Shown: in pieces, positions 8,102-16,483 of the stretch | Layout of the letters: the number at the start of each line of letters is the position of its first letter | How positions within the stretch are numbered: position 1 is the first letter of the stretch | Source of the DNA: Bacteroidaceae bacterium | GTDB taxonomy: Bacteria > Bacteroidota > Bacteroidia > Bacteroidales > Bacteroidaceae | Assembly (NCBI GenBank): GCA_017429525.1 | Contig: JAFROT010000017.1 | Span: forward strand, 1 to 64,000 | Reading direction: 5' to 3' | DNA: 64,000 bases | Translations under genes and position numbers: made by a program | The notes under the pieces: model-generated | Databases searched by the model: none | What the model was told of the DNA's origin: nothing | The model's input: only the letters and a program-made list of their open reading frames with translations

Positions 8102-9484
8102 TTAATTGCCATCGGGCTTTTCGGCTTCAAAGAAGGGAGAGTCGTTCCAATGGAAACTCTCGAAGGAGTCGGGATGGGCAGGGTTGAAAGGTGAGGAAGC
8201 AGGATAGAGAGTGAGGTACTCAGGACGCAGAGCACTGAGGATGGGCAGCTGTAGCTGACGCATTCCTTCGATGACACATTTGGCCAATTCGTAGGCGCCA
8301 TAGGGATTGAAATGGGTGTTGTCCTTGAACTCCTTCGTCTGTCCAGGGTAGGTGCCAGCCGGATAATGGACAAAGGCATGCTTGCTGGCTTCCTCGCCCA
8401 TGGTCTCGTAGAAGGTGCGTGTCATAGCATGTAGGTCGATGACGGGTACGTTCTCGCGTTTGGCTACCCATGCCATGGCTTCAGGGTAGTCGGCATGAGT
8501 CTCCTGGATACGTCCATCCTTGAAGGAGCGACGCTGAGTGGGCGTCACGAATATGGGAGTAGCTCCGCGCGCGCGCGTTTCATCTATAAATGTCTTGAGG
8601 GCGGTGGCGAAGTTATAGTAGGCACCCATGCCTGGACCGCGTTGTTTTTGGTCGTTATGTCCAAACTCTGCAATGAGATAATCTCCCGCTTTCATCATTG
8701 AGAGGGCTTTGGCCAGGCGGTTGGCCCCAATGAAGGTGGATGCCGTCTCGCCACTCTCGGCGAAATTGGCTATGGCGACCTGATCGCCAAACCAACGTGT
8801 AATCATCTGTCCCCACGATGCCCAAGGCTCGGTGTCCTGATCGACGACCGTTGAATTGCCGCAGAGGAAGATGGTGGGCACATGGTCATCGCGTTCGATG
8901 GTGAGAGCTGCACAAGCAGGAGCATCACCGTTGATCTCGATGGTCAGCCGATCGTCGAAATTCAGTTTGGTCAGTTCACGTGGTTTCAGTCGCATGGAAC
9001 GTTGGTCATCGATGCGCGGTGAATGCTTGTGAACGATGAAGGAGATGTTCTGCAACTCGCCCTTACGCGTCGACAGGTTCTCGACGAAGAGACGACGGCT
9101 CTCAGCGCGCACGGTCGTCACAGCGGCGTGACGCTTGCTACCCAAGGTCACGGTGACACGGTAGTTGCCATCAGGTACACGTACACTAAAGTAGAAAGGC
9201 GACTGAGCATCCAGACGTTGGGGCGAAGCGATGAAATCGAAACCGTAATCACGATCGGCAGCATAACGATCGTTGGGCTGCACACGTACAACGCCATTCT
9301 TGACGTTGCCCTTGCCGGTGAAATCAAACTGATACAGAGGCTGAGCCAAGGCAAATGAACAATGCGAGATGAAAAAAGAAAGGAGGAAAACGATGAGTGA
9401 GAAATGGCGGATGGCAAGCACGCGATGATGACGTGAAGATCTCTCTACATGCGGAACGGGGAGAAACATAGAAGACGATTTCAT
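8102..9484 (-). CDS. Secreted GDSL/SGNH esterase, rhamnogalacturonan acetylesterase-like (CE12-like)
   Basis: 460 aa. A long basic n-region and hydrophobic core lead to a likely cleavage after ALA-Q (~47). Residues ~50-195 form a beta-rich N-terminal domain typical of Bacteroidetes members. The SGNH catalytic domain has block I FLCGNSTVVDQ (Ser211), block III GHND (275-278) and block V DNTHFNPYG (Asp388, His391). The family deacetylates pectin-type rhamnogalacturonan; the specific substrate is inferred. A GH43 gene lies 4 kb away, which fits a plant-polysaccharide diet. A (CG)6 run at 8566-8577 lies inside the catalytic domain's coding region. Confidence 0.85.
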   Translation of the reverse strand: MKSSSMFLPVPHVERSSRHHRVLAIRHFSLIVFLLSFFISHCSFALAQPLYQFDFTGKGNVKNGVVRVQPNDRYAADRDYGFDFIASPQRLDAQSPFYFSVRVPDGNYRVTVTLGSKRHAAVTTVRAESRRLFVENLSTRKGELQNISFIVHKHSPRIDDQRSMRLKPRELTKLNFDDRLTIEINGDAPACAALTIERDDHVPTIFLCGNSTVVDQDTEPWASWGQMITRWFGDQVAIANFAESGETASTFIGANRLAKALSMMKAGDYLIAEFGHNDQKQRGPGMGAYYNFATALKTFIDETRARGATPIFVTPTQRRSFKDGRIQETHADYPEAMAWVAKRENVPVIDLHAMTRTFYETMGEEASKHAFVHYPAGTYPGQTKEFKDNTHFNPYGAYELAKCVIEGMRQLQLPILSALRPEYLTLYPASSPFNPAHPDSFESFHWNDSPFFEAEKPDGN

Positions 9485-9527
9485 AAAATGGGAATGCTAA
9501 TTGTTCAAAAGTGTTGTTTATTGCCTA

Positions 9528-9535
9528 CAAAGGTA
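9528..9535 (-). promoter_or_regulatory. -7 element for the GDSL esterase gene
   Basis: TACCTTTG on the minus strand, 44 nt upstream of the ATG. No clear -33 box at the usual distance, so support is moderate. Confidence 0.5.
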
Positions 9536-9606
9536 CACCAATAAGTGGGATTCGCGACACGAAATAGAGAAAAATGTGTTTTACTGAGAAAAAAACGCCG
9601 ACTTTG

Positions 9607-9637
9607 TTGGTCATTTCAAGAAAAAGCACTACCTTTG
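9607..9637 (+). promoter_or_regulatory. Promoter of tRNA-Thr and probably mltG
   Basis: TTGG at 9607-9610, a 19-bp spacer and TACCTTTG at 9630-9637. The expected start is about 17 nt before the tRNA. mltG begins 50 nt after the tRNA with no terminator visible, so it may be read from here. Confidence 0.75.
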
Positions 9638-9660
9638 CGCTCGGTTTTGAAGAAAGACCT

Positions 9661-9733
<73 letters not shown>

Positions 9734-9784
9734 CCATGAACAACCGCAGATACTTATATTATGAGTGTCTGCGATTTCTCATTT

Positions 9785-10813
9785 ATGAAGAAGACGACGA
9801 GAAACATCCTCATTGCCGTGCTGGCCGTTGCCAGCCTCGCCATCGCCGCTGTGCTCTGGATGGCAAGTTCCTTGTTGCGCCCCAACTTTAACATTACGGA
9901 AAGTGCGTACGTCTATGTGCGTCCATCGACTACCGAGGCAGACCTGCTCCAGCAGCTCAGCACTGATGCTCACGCCCGTTCGTTGGCAGGCTGGAAATTG
10001 CTGCGCAAGCTCACTGACTTCCATCCTCGCGCAGGTCGCTACGCCATCCAACCTGATGACAACCTCATCGCCGTGTTCCGCAGACTACGCAATGGGCAGC
10101 AAGCCCCTGTGCGACTGACCATTCCCTCGGTGAGACGACTCTCGCGACTTGCTGGCACACTCTCCGAGAAACTCATGCTCGACAGCACGGAAGTGGCTGA
10201 GGCTTTTGGTGATAGTACGTTTGCAGCCTCTTACGGCTACACGACCGCTACCCTACCCGCCCTCTTCATCCCCAACACCTACGAAGTCTATTGGACCATC
10301 ACGCTCGATGCACTGATGCAACGTATGCAACGCGAGAACGATAGTTTCTGGAAGAGCGATGGTCGCAACGAAGCTGCTCAACGTTTAGGGATGAGCCACA
10401 ACGAAGTGATCACGTTGGCAAGCATCGTCGACGAAGAAACCAATGCCACCAGCGAGAAACCTCGCGTAGCAGGTCTCTACCTCAATCGTTTGCGCCTGGG
10501 CATGCCACTGCAAGCCGACCCAACGGTTAAGTTTGCCATCGGGGACGACACGCTGCGCCGGATTCTCGGCTCACACCTCCGTATAGCCAACCCTTACAAC
10601 ACCTACCTCAACACAGGACTGCCACCAGGCCCTATCCGCATTGCATCAATCAGTGGCATTGATGCTGTACTAAAGGCCGAAAGACATGACTACCTCTATT
10701 TCTGTGCCAAAGAGGACTTCAGCGGTACACACAACTTTGCCCGCACTTTCGCTGAGCATCAGCAGAACGCCAGGCGTTATCAGCGTGCGCTCAATGAAAG
10801 AGGGATTAAGTGA
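9785..10813 (+). CDS. mltG: Endolytic transglycosylase MltG
   Basis: 342 aa from the ATG at 9785, chosen because it directly precedes the basic-hydrophobic anchor MKKTTRNILIAVLAVASLAIAAVLW; an ATG at 9761 adds eight non-conserved residues. A single N-terminal membrane segment is followed by a LysM-like subdomain and the YceG catalytic domain with LASIVDEET, in which the second Glu is the expected catalytic residue, plus PLQADPTVKFA and NPYNTYLNTGLPPGPI. The enzyme cleaves nascent glycan strands in the periplasm and is thought to help end chain elongation. Confidence 0.95.
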   Translation: MKKTTRNILIAVLAVASLAIAAVLWMASSLLRPNFNITESAYVYVRPSTTEADLLQQLSTDAHARSLAGWKLLRKLTDFHPRAGRYAIQPDDNLIAVFRRLRNGQQAPVRLTIPSVRRLSRLAGTLSEKLMLDSTEVAEAFGDSTFAASYGYTTATLPALFIPNTYEVYWTITLDALMQRMQRENDSFWKSDGRNEAAQRLGMSHNEVITLASIVDEETNATSEKPRVAGLYLNRLRLGMPLQADPTVKFAIGDDTLRRILGSHLRIANPYNTYLNTGLPPGPIRIASISGIDAVLKAERHDYLYFCAKEDFSGTHNFARTFAEHQQNARRYQRALNERGIK

Positions 10814-10971
10814 AGAGGTGATTAGAAAATTCATGTATGTAGCGAGAAGTTGAGCGACATTCAAAGTATAGAAGTCAAAGTTCTCAAGGCTCACAGGCTT
10901 TTAAGAGCCAACAAGTAAAATCAGACAAACACAAGATTGTTCAATCAATAGAAATAAAATAACATTAGTAT

Positions 10972-13179
10972 ATGTCATCCACTCTTCGATTTCAAGTCGT
11001 AGGCGAAGCCTTCAAGAAACATCCCGTTGAGGTGCCTACGCCTGCAGAACGCCCTTCTGAATTCTTCGGCAAATATGTCTTCAGCCGCAAGAAGATGGCA
11101 GCTTACCTCACCCCTGAGGTCTACGCCAAAATGGTTGATGTCATGGACGGCGATGCTACGCTGGATCTGACTACTGCCGATGCTGTGGCTGCAGGCATGA
11201 AGCAATGGGCCATGGAGCTCGGCGCCACACACACGACACACTGGTTCCAACCCCTGACCGAAGGGACGGCAGAGAAGCATGACGGTTTTGTCGTCCACGA
11301 TGGCCAGGGCGGTATGATCGAGGAGTTCACAGGCAAGCAATTGGTACAGCAAGAGCCAGACGCAAGTTCATTCCCCAGTGGTGGCATACGCTCGACCTTT
11401 GAAGCACGTGGTTACTCAGCATGGGATCCGGCATCGCCCGTCTTTGTCATGGGCGATACGCTGATGATCCCGACAGTATTCATTGCCTACACCGGTGAAG
11501 CGCTGGACTATAAAGCCCCGTTGAAGAAGGCCCTACGCGCCGTTGACCATGCTGCTACAGCTGTTGCACAGTTGTTCTATCCCGATGTTCGCAAAGTCAT
11601 CTCCAACCTTGGTTGGGAGCAAGAGTACTTCCTGGTTGACGAAGGACTGTATGCAGCTCGCCCTGACTTGCTCATGACTGGCCGAACACTCATGGGACAT
11701 GATAGTGCTAAGAACCAGCAGATGGACGATCACTACTTTGGTAATATCCCCGAACGCGTGGCTGCTTTCATGCGTGACCTCGAGATACAAGCATTGGAGC
11801 TCGGCATTCCTTGCAAGACACGTCACAACGAGGCTGCTCCCAATCAGTTCGAGCTGGCCCCCATCTTCGAAGAGACGAATCTCGCAGTTGACCACAACAT
11901 GCTGCTGATGATGCTGATGAAACGTGTGGCGCGCAAGCATGGCTTCCGTTGTCTGCTGCATGAAAAACCTTTCGCAGGCATCAACGGTAGTGGTAAGCAT
12001 AACAATTGGAGCCTCGCGACTGATACGGGTGTGCTCCTGCATGCTCCGGGCAAAGAGCCTCTGGAGAACCTGCGCTTCATCACGTTCATCGTGGAAACGC
12101 TTTTGGCGGTATGGCGCCATAACGGACTCCTCAAAGCCAGCATCGTCAGTGCCTCTAATGCCCATCGACTGGGCCTTGGCGAAGCACCGCCCGCCATCAT
12201 TTCCAGTTTCCTTGGCAAACAGCTCAGTGACGTACTGGACTATGTAGAACATTCAGATGACAATGCTTTTACTGAACTCTCTGAACTCACGAAATCATCG
12301 AAGCATGGGCTGCGACTCGATATCCCACAGGTGCCCGAGCTCCTGATTGACAATACTTACCGCAACCGTACATCGCCGTTCGCCTTCACGGGTAATCGTT
12401 TTGAGTTCCGCGCCGTTGGAGCCGAGGCAAACTGCGCCAGTGCGATGATAGCCCTGAATGCTGCTGTGGCCGAGACATTGCTGGATTTCCGCAAGCGTGT
12501 TGACGCGCTCACGGTCAATGGTATGGACACGATGAAAGCTGTCCTGCATACGGTACGCGAAGACATCGTAGCCTGCAGACCCATCCACTTCGATGGTAAT
12601 GGTTACAGTGATGAATGGAAAGCCGAAGCTGCGCGTAGAGGGCTTGATACTGAAGCCTCCGTGCCCCTCATCATCGACCGCTATCTCGATCCAGATAGTG
12701 TGGAAATGTTCAATCGGACCCATGTCTTCACCCTTGCAGAACTGCAGGCTCGTAACGAAATCAAATGGGAGACCTACACCAAGAAGATTCAAATTGAGGC
12801 ACGCATCTTTGGCGATCTCTGCATGAACCACATCATACCAGTGGCCACACGTTACCAGAGCCAACTCATCGACAGCGTACACAAGATGAAAGCTATCTTC
12901 CCTGCTGAAACAGCTGCGAAGCTATCCATCAACAACGTCTCGCTCATCCAGCAGATCTCGGAGCACACCTCGTTCATCACAGAGAATGTAGCTCGTCTGA
13001 TCGATGCCCGTCGTGTGGCCAATCGCATTGAGAGTGTGCGCCAACGTGCCATAGCCTATCATGACACAGTAGCTCCTCTTATTGAAGATATCCGGCGCCA
13101 CGTTGACAAACTCGAACTGATTGTCGATGACGAACTATGGCCTCTGCCGAAGTATCGTGAAATGCTGTTCATCCGATAG
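10972..13179 (+). CDS. glnN: Type III glutamine synthetase (GlnN)
   Basis: 735 aa, the normal length of the type III (GSIII) family, versus ~470 for GSI. Diagnostic stretches are GWEQEYFLVDE, KTRHNEAAPNQFELAPIFE and EKPFAGINGSGKHNNWSL, which line the ATP/glutamate site. Makes glutamine from glutamate, ammonium and ATP in the cytoplasm; this is the main glutamine synthetase of many Bacteroidetes. No TAnnTTTG promoter is visible in the 158-bp gap upstream. The GH43 gene starts 49 bp downstream on the same strand without an obvious terminator between. Confidence 0.97.
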   Translation: MSSTLRFQVVGEAFKKHPVEVPTPAERPSEFFGKYVFSRKKMAAYLTPEVYAKMVDVMDGDATLDLTTADAVAAGMKQWAMELGATHTTHWFQPLTEGTAEKHDGFVVHDGQGGMIEEFTGKQLVQQEPDASSFPSGGIRSTFEARGYSAWDPASPVFVMGDTLMIPTVFIAYTGEALDYKAPLKKALRAVDHAATAVAQLFYPDVRKVISNLGWEQEYFLVDEGLYAARPDLLMTGRTLMGHDSAKNQQMDDHYFGNIPERVAAFMRDLEIQALELGIPCKTRHNEAAPNQFELAPIFEETNLAVDHNMLLMMLMKRVARKHGFRCLLHEKPFAGINGSGKHNNWSLATDTGVLLHAPGKEPLENLRFITFIVETLLAVWRHNGLLKASIVSASNAHRLGLGEAPPAIISSFLGKQLSDVLDYVEHSDDNAFTELSELTKSSKHGLRLDIPQVPELLIDNTYRNRTSPFAFTGNRFEFRAVGAEANCASAMIALNAAVAETLLDFRKRVDALTVNGMDTMKAVLHTVREDIVACRPIHFDGNGYSDEWKAEAARRGLDTEASVPLIIDRYLDPDSVEMFNRTHVFTLAELQARNEIKWETYTKKIQIEARIFGDLCMNHIIPVATRYQSQLIDSVHKMKAIFPAETAAKLSINNVSLIQQISEHTSFITENVARLIDARRVANRIESVRQRAIAYHDTVAPLIEDIRRHVDKLELIVDDELWPLPKYREMLFIR

Positions 13180-13228
13180 CATCGTCTCAAGTAGAACACA
13201 ATACTAACTCAACTAAATCTAAACACAA

Positions 13229-14305
13229 ATGAAACAAAGAACGACACTCCTTGCCGTGGCAACCCTGATGGCTATCTCGCTCTTTGCACAAAGCACCCCC
13301 CAGGGTGGCCAACGCCGCCGTTGGATGCGTGAGACCTTTGAGACAGATACGCCAATGGTACACGATCCTGTCATGGCCTACGAGAACGGAACCTATTACC
13401 TTTATGCCACTGGCATGGGGGTACAACTGATGACCAGCACGGATCGCAAGACCTGGACCTTCCAGCGCCGAGGTGCCCTGACCGAGATACCGGCATGGAC
13501 ACATGACAGCGTGCCAGGCTTCAGGGGGCACGTATGGGCTCCCGACGTGATTCATTATCGCGGACGTTGGTGGATGGCGTACTCTTGTTCAACCTTTGGA
13601 CGAAACACATCGGCCATTGGACTGGCTTCCTCTCCTACCTTGGATTTTCGCGACAGCGTGAACTACCGCTGGCAGGACCATGGCGCTCTGGTCTGCTCAC
13701 GCGAACATCGTGACCAATGGAATGCCATCGATCCGAACTTCGTACTCGACGAGCAAGGCAATCCCTGGCTTACATGGGGCTCGTTCTGGGACGGCATCCA
13801 GATGGTACGCCTCGACCCAACAACAATGCTTGTTGCTGAAGGTGAGAAGCCAGTGACCATCGCCCGGCGCGTGGCCCTGCGCGACACGTTGAAAGCGGAA
13901 CCCAATCCTACCTCACGCTTTGCTGGACGTAATGCCATCGAGGCTCCGTTCATCCTGCGACATGGCGACTACTTCTATCTCTTCGTCTCGCACGACTACT
14001 GTTGTCGAGGCATGAAGAGCAACTACAAAGTGGTTGTTGGCAGAAGCCGCAAAGTCAATGGTCCGTACGTAGATCGTGAAGGTCGTGACATGGCGCAAGG
14101 CGGAGGCGTTCTTTTCATCGAAGGCGATAAGAAGGACTTCGAAGCGACTGGTCATAGCGCAGCCTATAACCTTGCTACATTCGATTCCTCACTACCTAAC
14201 GAAGACCTCTTCATTTGTCACGGCTACAGCATCCCACATGGAGGGCAGGCCATCCTCATTCAACGACCTATTCGTTGGACTGCAGACGGTTGGCCCGAGA
14301 TATAA
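13229..14305 (+). CDS. Glycoside hydrolase family 43 (arabinan/xylan-active type), secreted
   Basis: 358 aa. Signal peptide MKQRTTLLAVATLMAISLFAQ. The five-bladed propeller starts with VHDPVMAYENGTYYLYATG (Asp as presumed general base), continues through GHVWAPDVIHYRGRWWMAYS and the pKa-modulating Asp in NAIDPNFVLDEQGNPWLTWGSFWDGI, and RNAIEAPFILRHGDYFYLFVS carries the presumed acid Glu. Closest in layout to endo-1,5-alpha-L-arabinanases. The exact subfamily cannot be fixed by eye. Confidence 0.9.
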   Translation: MKQRTTLLAVATLMAISLFAQSTPQGGQRRRWMRETFETDTPMVHDPVMAYENGTYYLYATGMGVQLMTSTDRKTWTFQRRGALTEIPAWTHDSVPGFRGHVWAPDVIHYRGRWWMAYSCSTFGRNTSAIGLASSPTLDFRDSVNYRWQDHGALVCSREHRDQWNAIDPNFVLDEQGNPWLTWGSFWDGIQMVRLDPTTMLVAEGEKPVTIARRVALRDTLKAEPNPTSRFAGRNAIEAPFILRHGDYFYLFVSHDYCCRGMKSNYKVVVGRSRKVNGPYVDREGRDMAQGGGVLFIEGDKKDFEATGHSAAYNLATFDSSLPNEDLFICHGYSIPHGGQAILIQRPIRWTADGWPEI

Positions 14306-14312
14306 AAACACC

Positions 14313-14348
14313 TAACGCGAAATAAGCAGTAACATAAAAAGCGCGTTA
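14313..14348. terminator. Weak hairpin between convergent GH43 and PagL-like genes
   Basis: A 7-bp perfect inverted repeat (TAACGCG 14313-14319 / CGCGTTA 14342-14348) sits in the 55-bp gap between two converging genes. No strong T-run. Confidence 0.35.
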
Positions 14349-14360
14349 TCCAACGCTTCC

Positions 14361-15692
14361 TTACCATCGCCATCCCAGCATTGCCTGCATGCAATCGGCC
14401 TTGCTGAGGTGGTGTGCTTTTACGTTATAGCCTACAAAAAGACGATCATGCGTGAAGGGAAAGCTATAACGAAGACCTATGGTCTGGTAGAAATGACCTT
14501 CCTGTGTCGCAGAGAGTTGGCCTGCACGATGACGAAGATAAACGCCAAACGAAGCGTGGAGTGAGACATGATGATAGAACAGCTCGTGGCGCAGACCTAC
14601 GCCCAGGATATGGGGCGAGTAACGATAGCCTTTGCGATGAGCGGCATCGTCCAGTTCACGGATTTGGCTGACATAGCGGGCATTCATATAATCGACTTGA
14701 ATACCACTGGCGTGAATGCGATGGTAACGCCACATTGGAGCAATCATGGCCGTAAAAGAGAAATAGGTGTGCGTTCGGGCAGACGGCTTGGCCATGAAAG
14801 CCTCAAGCAAAGATTTGGCGGACAGCCCAGCACTCAGGTCGACATATATACCTCGGCGGAACGCATTCTTCGAGGCTACGTCCTGCTCATCATCAGTCAC
14901 CGCTGAAGTCATCGACGATTCATCATCCGTGACATTCGCCTTACGTCCGACCGTAGAAGGCAATTTTGGTTGGGGAGCGAAGTCGTAGGCGACGGATAAC
15001 GATGGCCCTAATGTGTTAGTCCCAAGGTTAGGACGAATGATATGACCATTACTGAAATGACGGAACTCAGCCGACAACGAGAGCATCCACTGCGGCGACA
15101 GACGAACGGAGGTGCGCAGAGCCGCTCCGACATAGATCGTGGCAACACCACCGATGATCTCATTGTCGCGATTGGTATCGTAATCATAGTGATCAGTGAA
15201 GAAGCCGACACCATTCTGCAAGTCACAGCCCAACGCCCACGGGCCGATACGCAGGAAATCCACCTGTATGCCTCCGAAGATGCCTATTGCATGACCAATC
15301 TGTGAATGATAGGCACGTGAGGGACGATAGACATCAATATGTGAGTAGTCGCCATGGAGGATGCCAACCTGGAGCGTCGGGAAATGGTAGGCTCGGGCGT
15401 AGAGGTCGGCATCGGTTGGAGATGTACGCCACAAGAAGCGCACATCCTGGAAATCGGTGAAATGACTATGAACGAGTGACGAGACATAGTCGGACTGAGG
15501 CACCAAACGCGAGATTCCTCCAGAGACCTGTATACCGCCATGGTATCGAACGGGCGAGACAAGTCTCCCTTCTGACGTGGTAGTCAAGAGACTGTCACTG
15601 AGCAAATCGTACCCTGCTCGCGATGAGGACGTCGAAAGCAGGGTAAACAGGACGTAAGCCCATAAAGAACGATATCGAAGGAAGTGTAGCAA
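14361..15692 (-). CDS. PagL-like acyloxyacyl hydrolase (lipid A deacylase type) outer-membrane protein
   Basis: 443 aa, longer than classical PagL (~170-190). Signal peptide at 1-26. The motif FRHFSNGHIIRPNLGTN at ~210-226 has the His-x-Ser-Asn and downstream Asn of the PagL family (His212, Ser214). Alternating amphipathic strands suggest a barrel; the C-terminal half (~280-443) looks like a second set of strands. PagL removes the 3-position acyl chain of lipid A; activity here is inferred. Third gene of an operon with an LptD-like protein and a BACON lipoprotein, which places it in outer-membrane/LPS biology. Confidence 0.8.
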   Translation of the reverse strand: MLHFLRYRSLWAYVLFTLLSTSSSRAGYDLLSDSLLTTTSEGRLVSPVRYHGGIQVSGGISRLVPQSDYVSSLVHSHFTDFQDVRFLWRTSPTDADLYARAYHFPTLQVGILHGDYSHIDVYRPSRAYHSQIGHAIGIFGGIQVDFLRIGPWALGCDLQNGVGFFTDHYDYDTNRDNEIIGGVATIYVGAALRTSVRLSPQWMLSLSAEFRHFSNGHIIRPNLGTNTLGPSLSVAYDFAPQPKLPSTVGRKANVTDDESSMTSAVTDDEQDVASKNAFRRGIYVDLSAGLSAKSLLEAFMAKPSARTHTYFSFTAMIAPMWRYHRIHASGIQVDYMNARYVSQIRELDDAAHRKGYRYSPHILGVGLRHELFYHHVSLHASFGVYLRHRAGQLSATQEGHFYQTIGLRYSFPFTHDRLFVGYNVKAHHLSKADCMQAMLGWRW

Positions 15693-15729
15693 GGTCTGGA
15701 TTCAAAGATTGTATAGTCAGCAAGCGCCC

Positions 15730-16449
15730 TTATTCCTCGGCCTTGACCTTCTCCTGTACAATGGTGATGTGGTCGACTATAGTATAGTCGCGGTATGTGC
15801 CATTCTCCTTGACACCGACCTTGGATGTGAGTTCCAGAACCGTGGAGCGCTCGTCGCCCGTGTTGGCAGGAACCGTGAAATGCACGACGTGAGAGCCTGC
15901 GCTACCTGCTGTCTTGTCCAAGGTGACGAAAGAGCCTTCGGGAGCAGAGAGTTCCCAAGCCCCTTCGACGGTGAATGCGACACTGTCTGTCAACGAACGA
16001 TCTGAAACCTTGAGTGCCATCAAGCTGTCGCGACGCAAACTCTCATCATAGAAACGCATAGGGCGTGTCACATTGAGCGAAGGCATCTGACGGAAGACAC
16101 CAACAGAGCTATATTCACCAGCATTGATGCGAATATAAGCATCACGGGTAGCGCCCGTCGTATTAGGCTGGAGCGACAAGAGAGCCGAGAGGTTGTACAC
16201 ACCTTCGTGGGTACGGATAAACTCATTGATCGAATTGATATCGCTGTTGTCCACGGTACACCATCCTGCATCTGATGTAACCGTGTGAACCTCTGTCGTG
16301 ATATACAGCAGGCTGTCGATGGTGTGGTCGGCATAGATGAGATGATAGGGATACTGGACATCGGTCATGTGGTATTCACTCTTCTTGCTACAAGAAGCAA
16401 CCGTCAAAACTGCGGCCAAAAGTGCGAAGCCGAAAACTGTCTTCTTCAT
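15730..16449 (-). CDS. BACON-domain lipoprotein
   Basis: 239 aa. Lipoprotein signal MKKTVFGFALLAAVLTVASC. Two tandem BACON-like beta domains: ~55-130 (SDAGWCTVDNSD...QPNTTGATRDAYIRINAG) and ~145-239 (EGAWELSAPEGSFVTLDKTAG...VPANTGDERSTVLELTSK). BACON domains are common in Bacteroidetes surface lipoproteins and usually mediate binding or act as spacers. It lies 34 bp after the lptD-like gene and 37 bp before the PagL-like gene. Function unknown. Confidence 0.75.
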   Translation of the reverse strand: MKKTVFGFALLAAVLTVASCSKKSEYHMTDVQYPYHLIYADHTIDSLLYITTEVHTVTSDAGWCTVDNSDINSINEFIRTHEGVYNLSALLSLQPNTTGATRDAYIRINAGEYSSVGVFRQMPSLNVTRPMRFYDESLRRDSLMALKVSDRSLTDSVAFTVEGAWELSAPEGSFVTLDKTAGSAGSHVVHFTVPANTGDERSTVLELTSKVGVKENGTYRDYTIVDHITIVQEKVKAEE

Positions 16450-16483
16450 TGCTGTTTTTATTTTTCGTTATATGTTAAACGAT

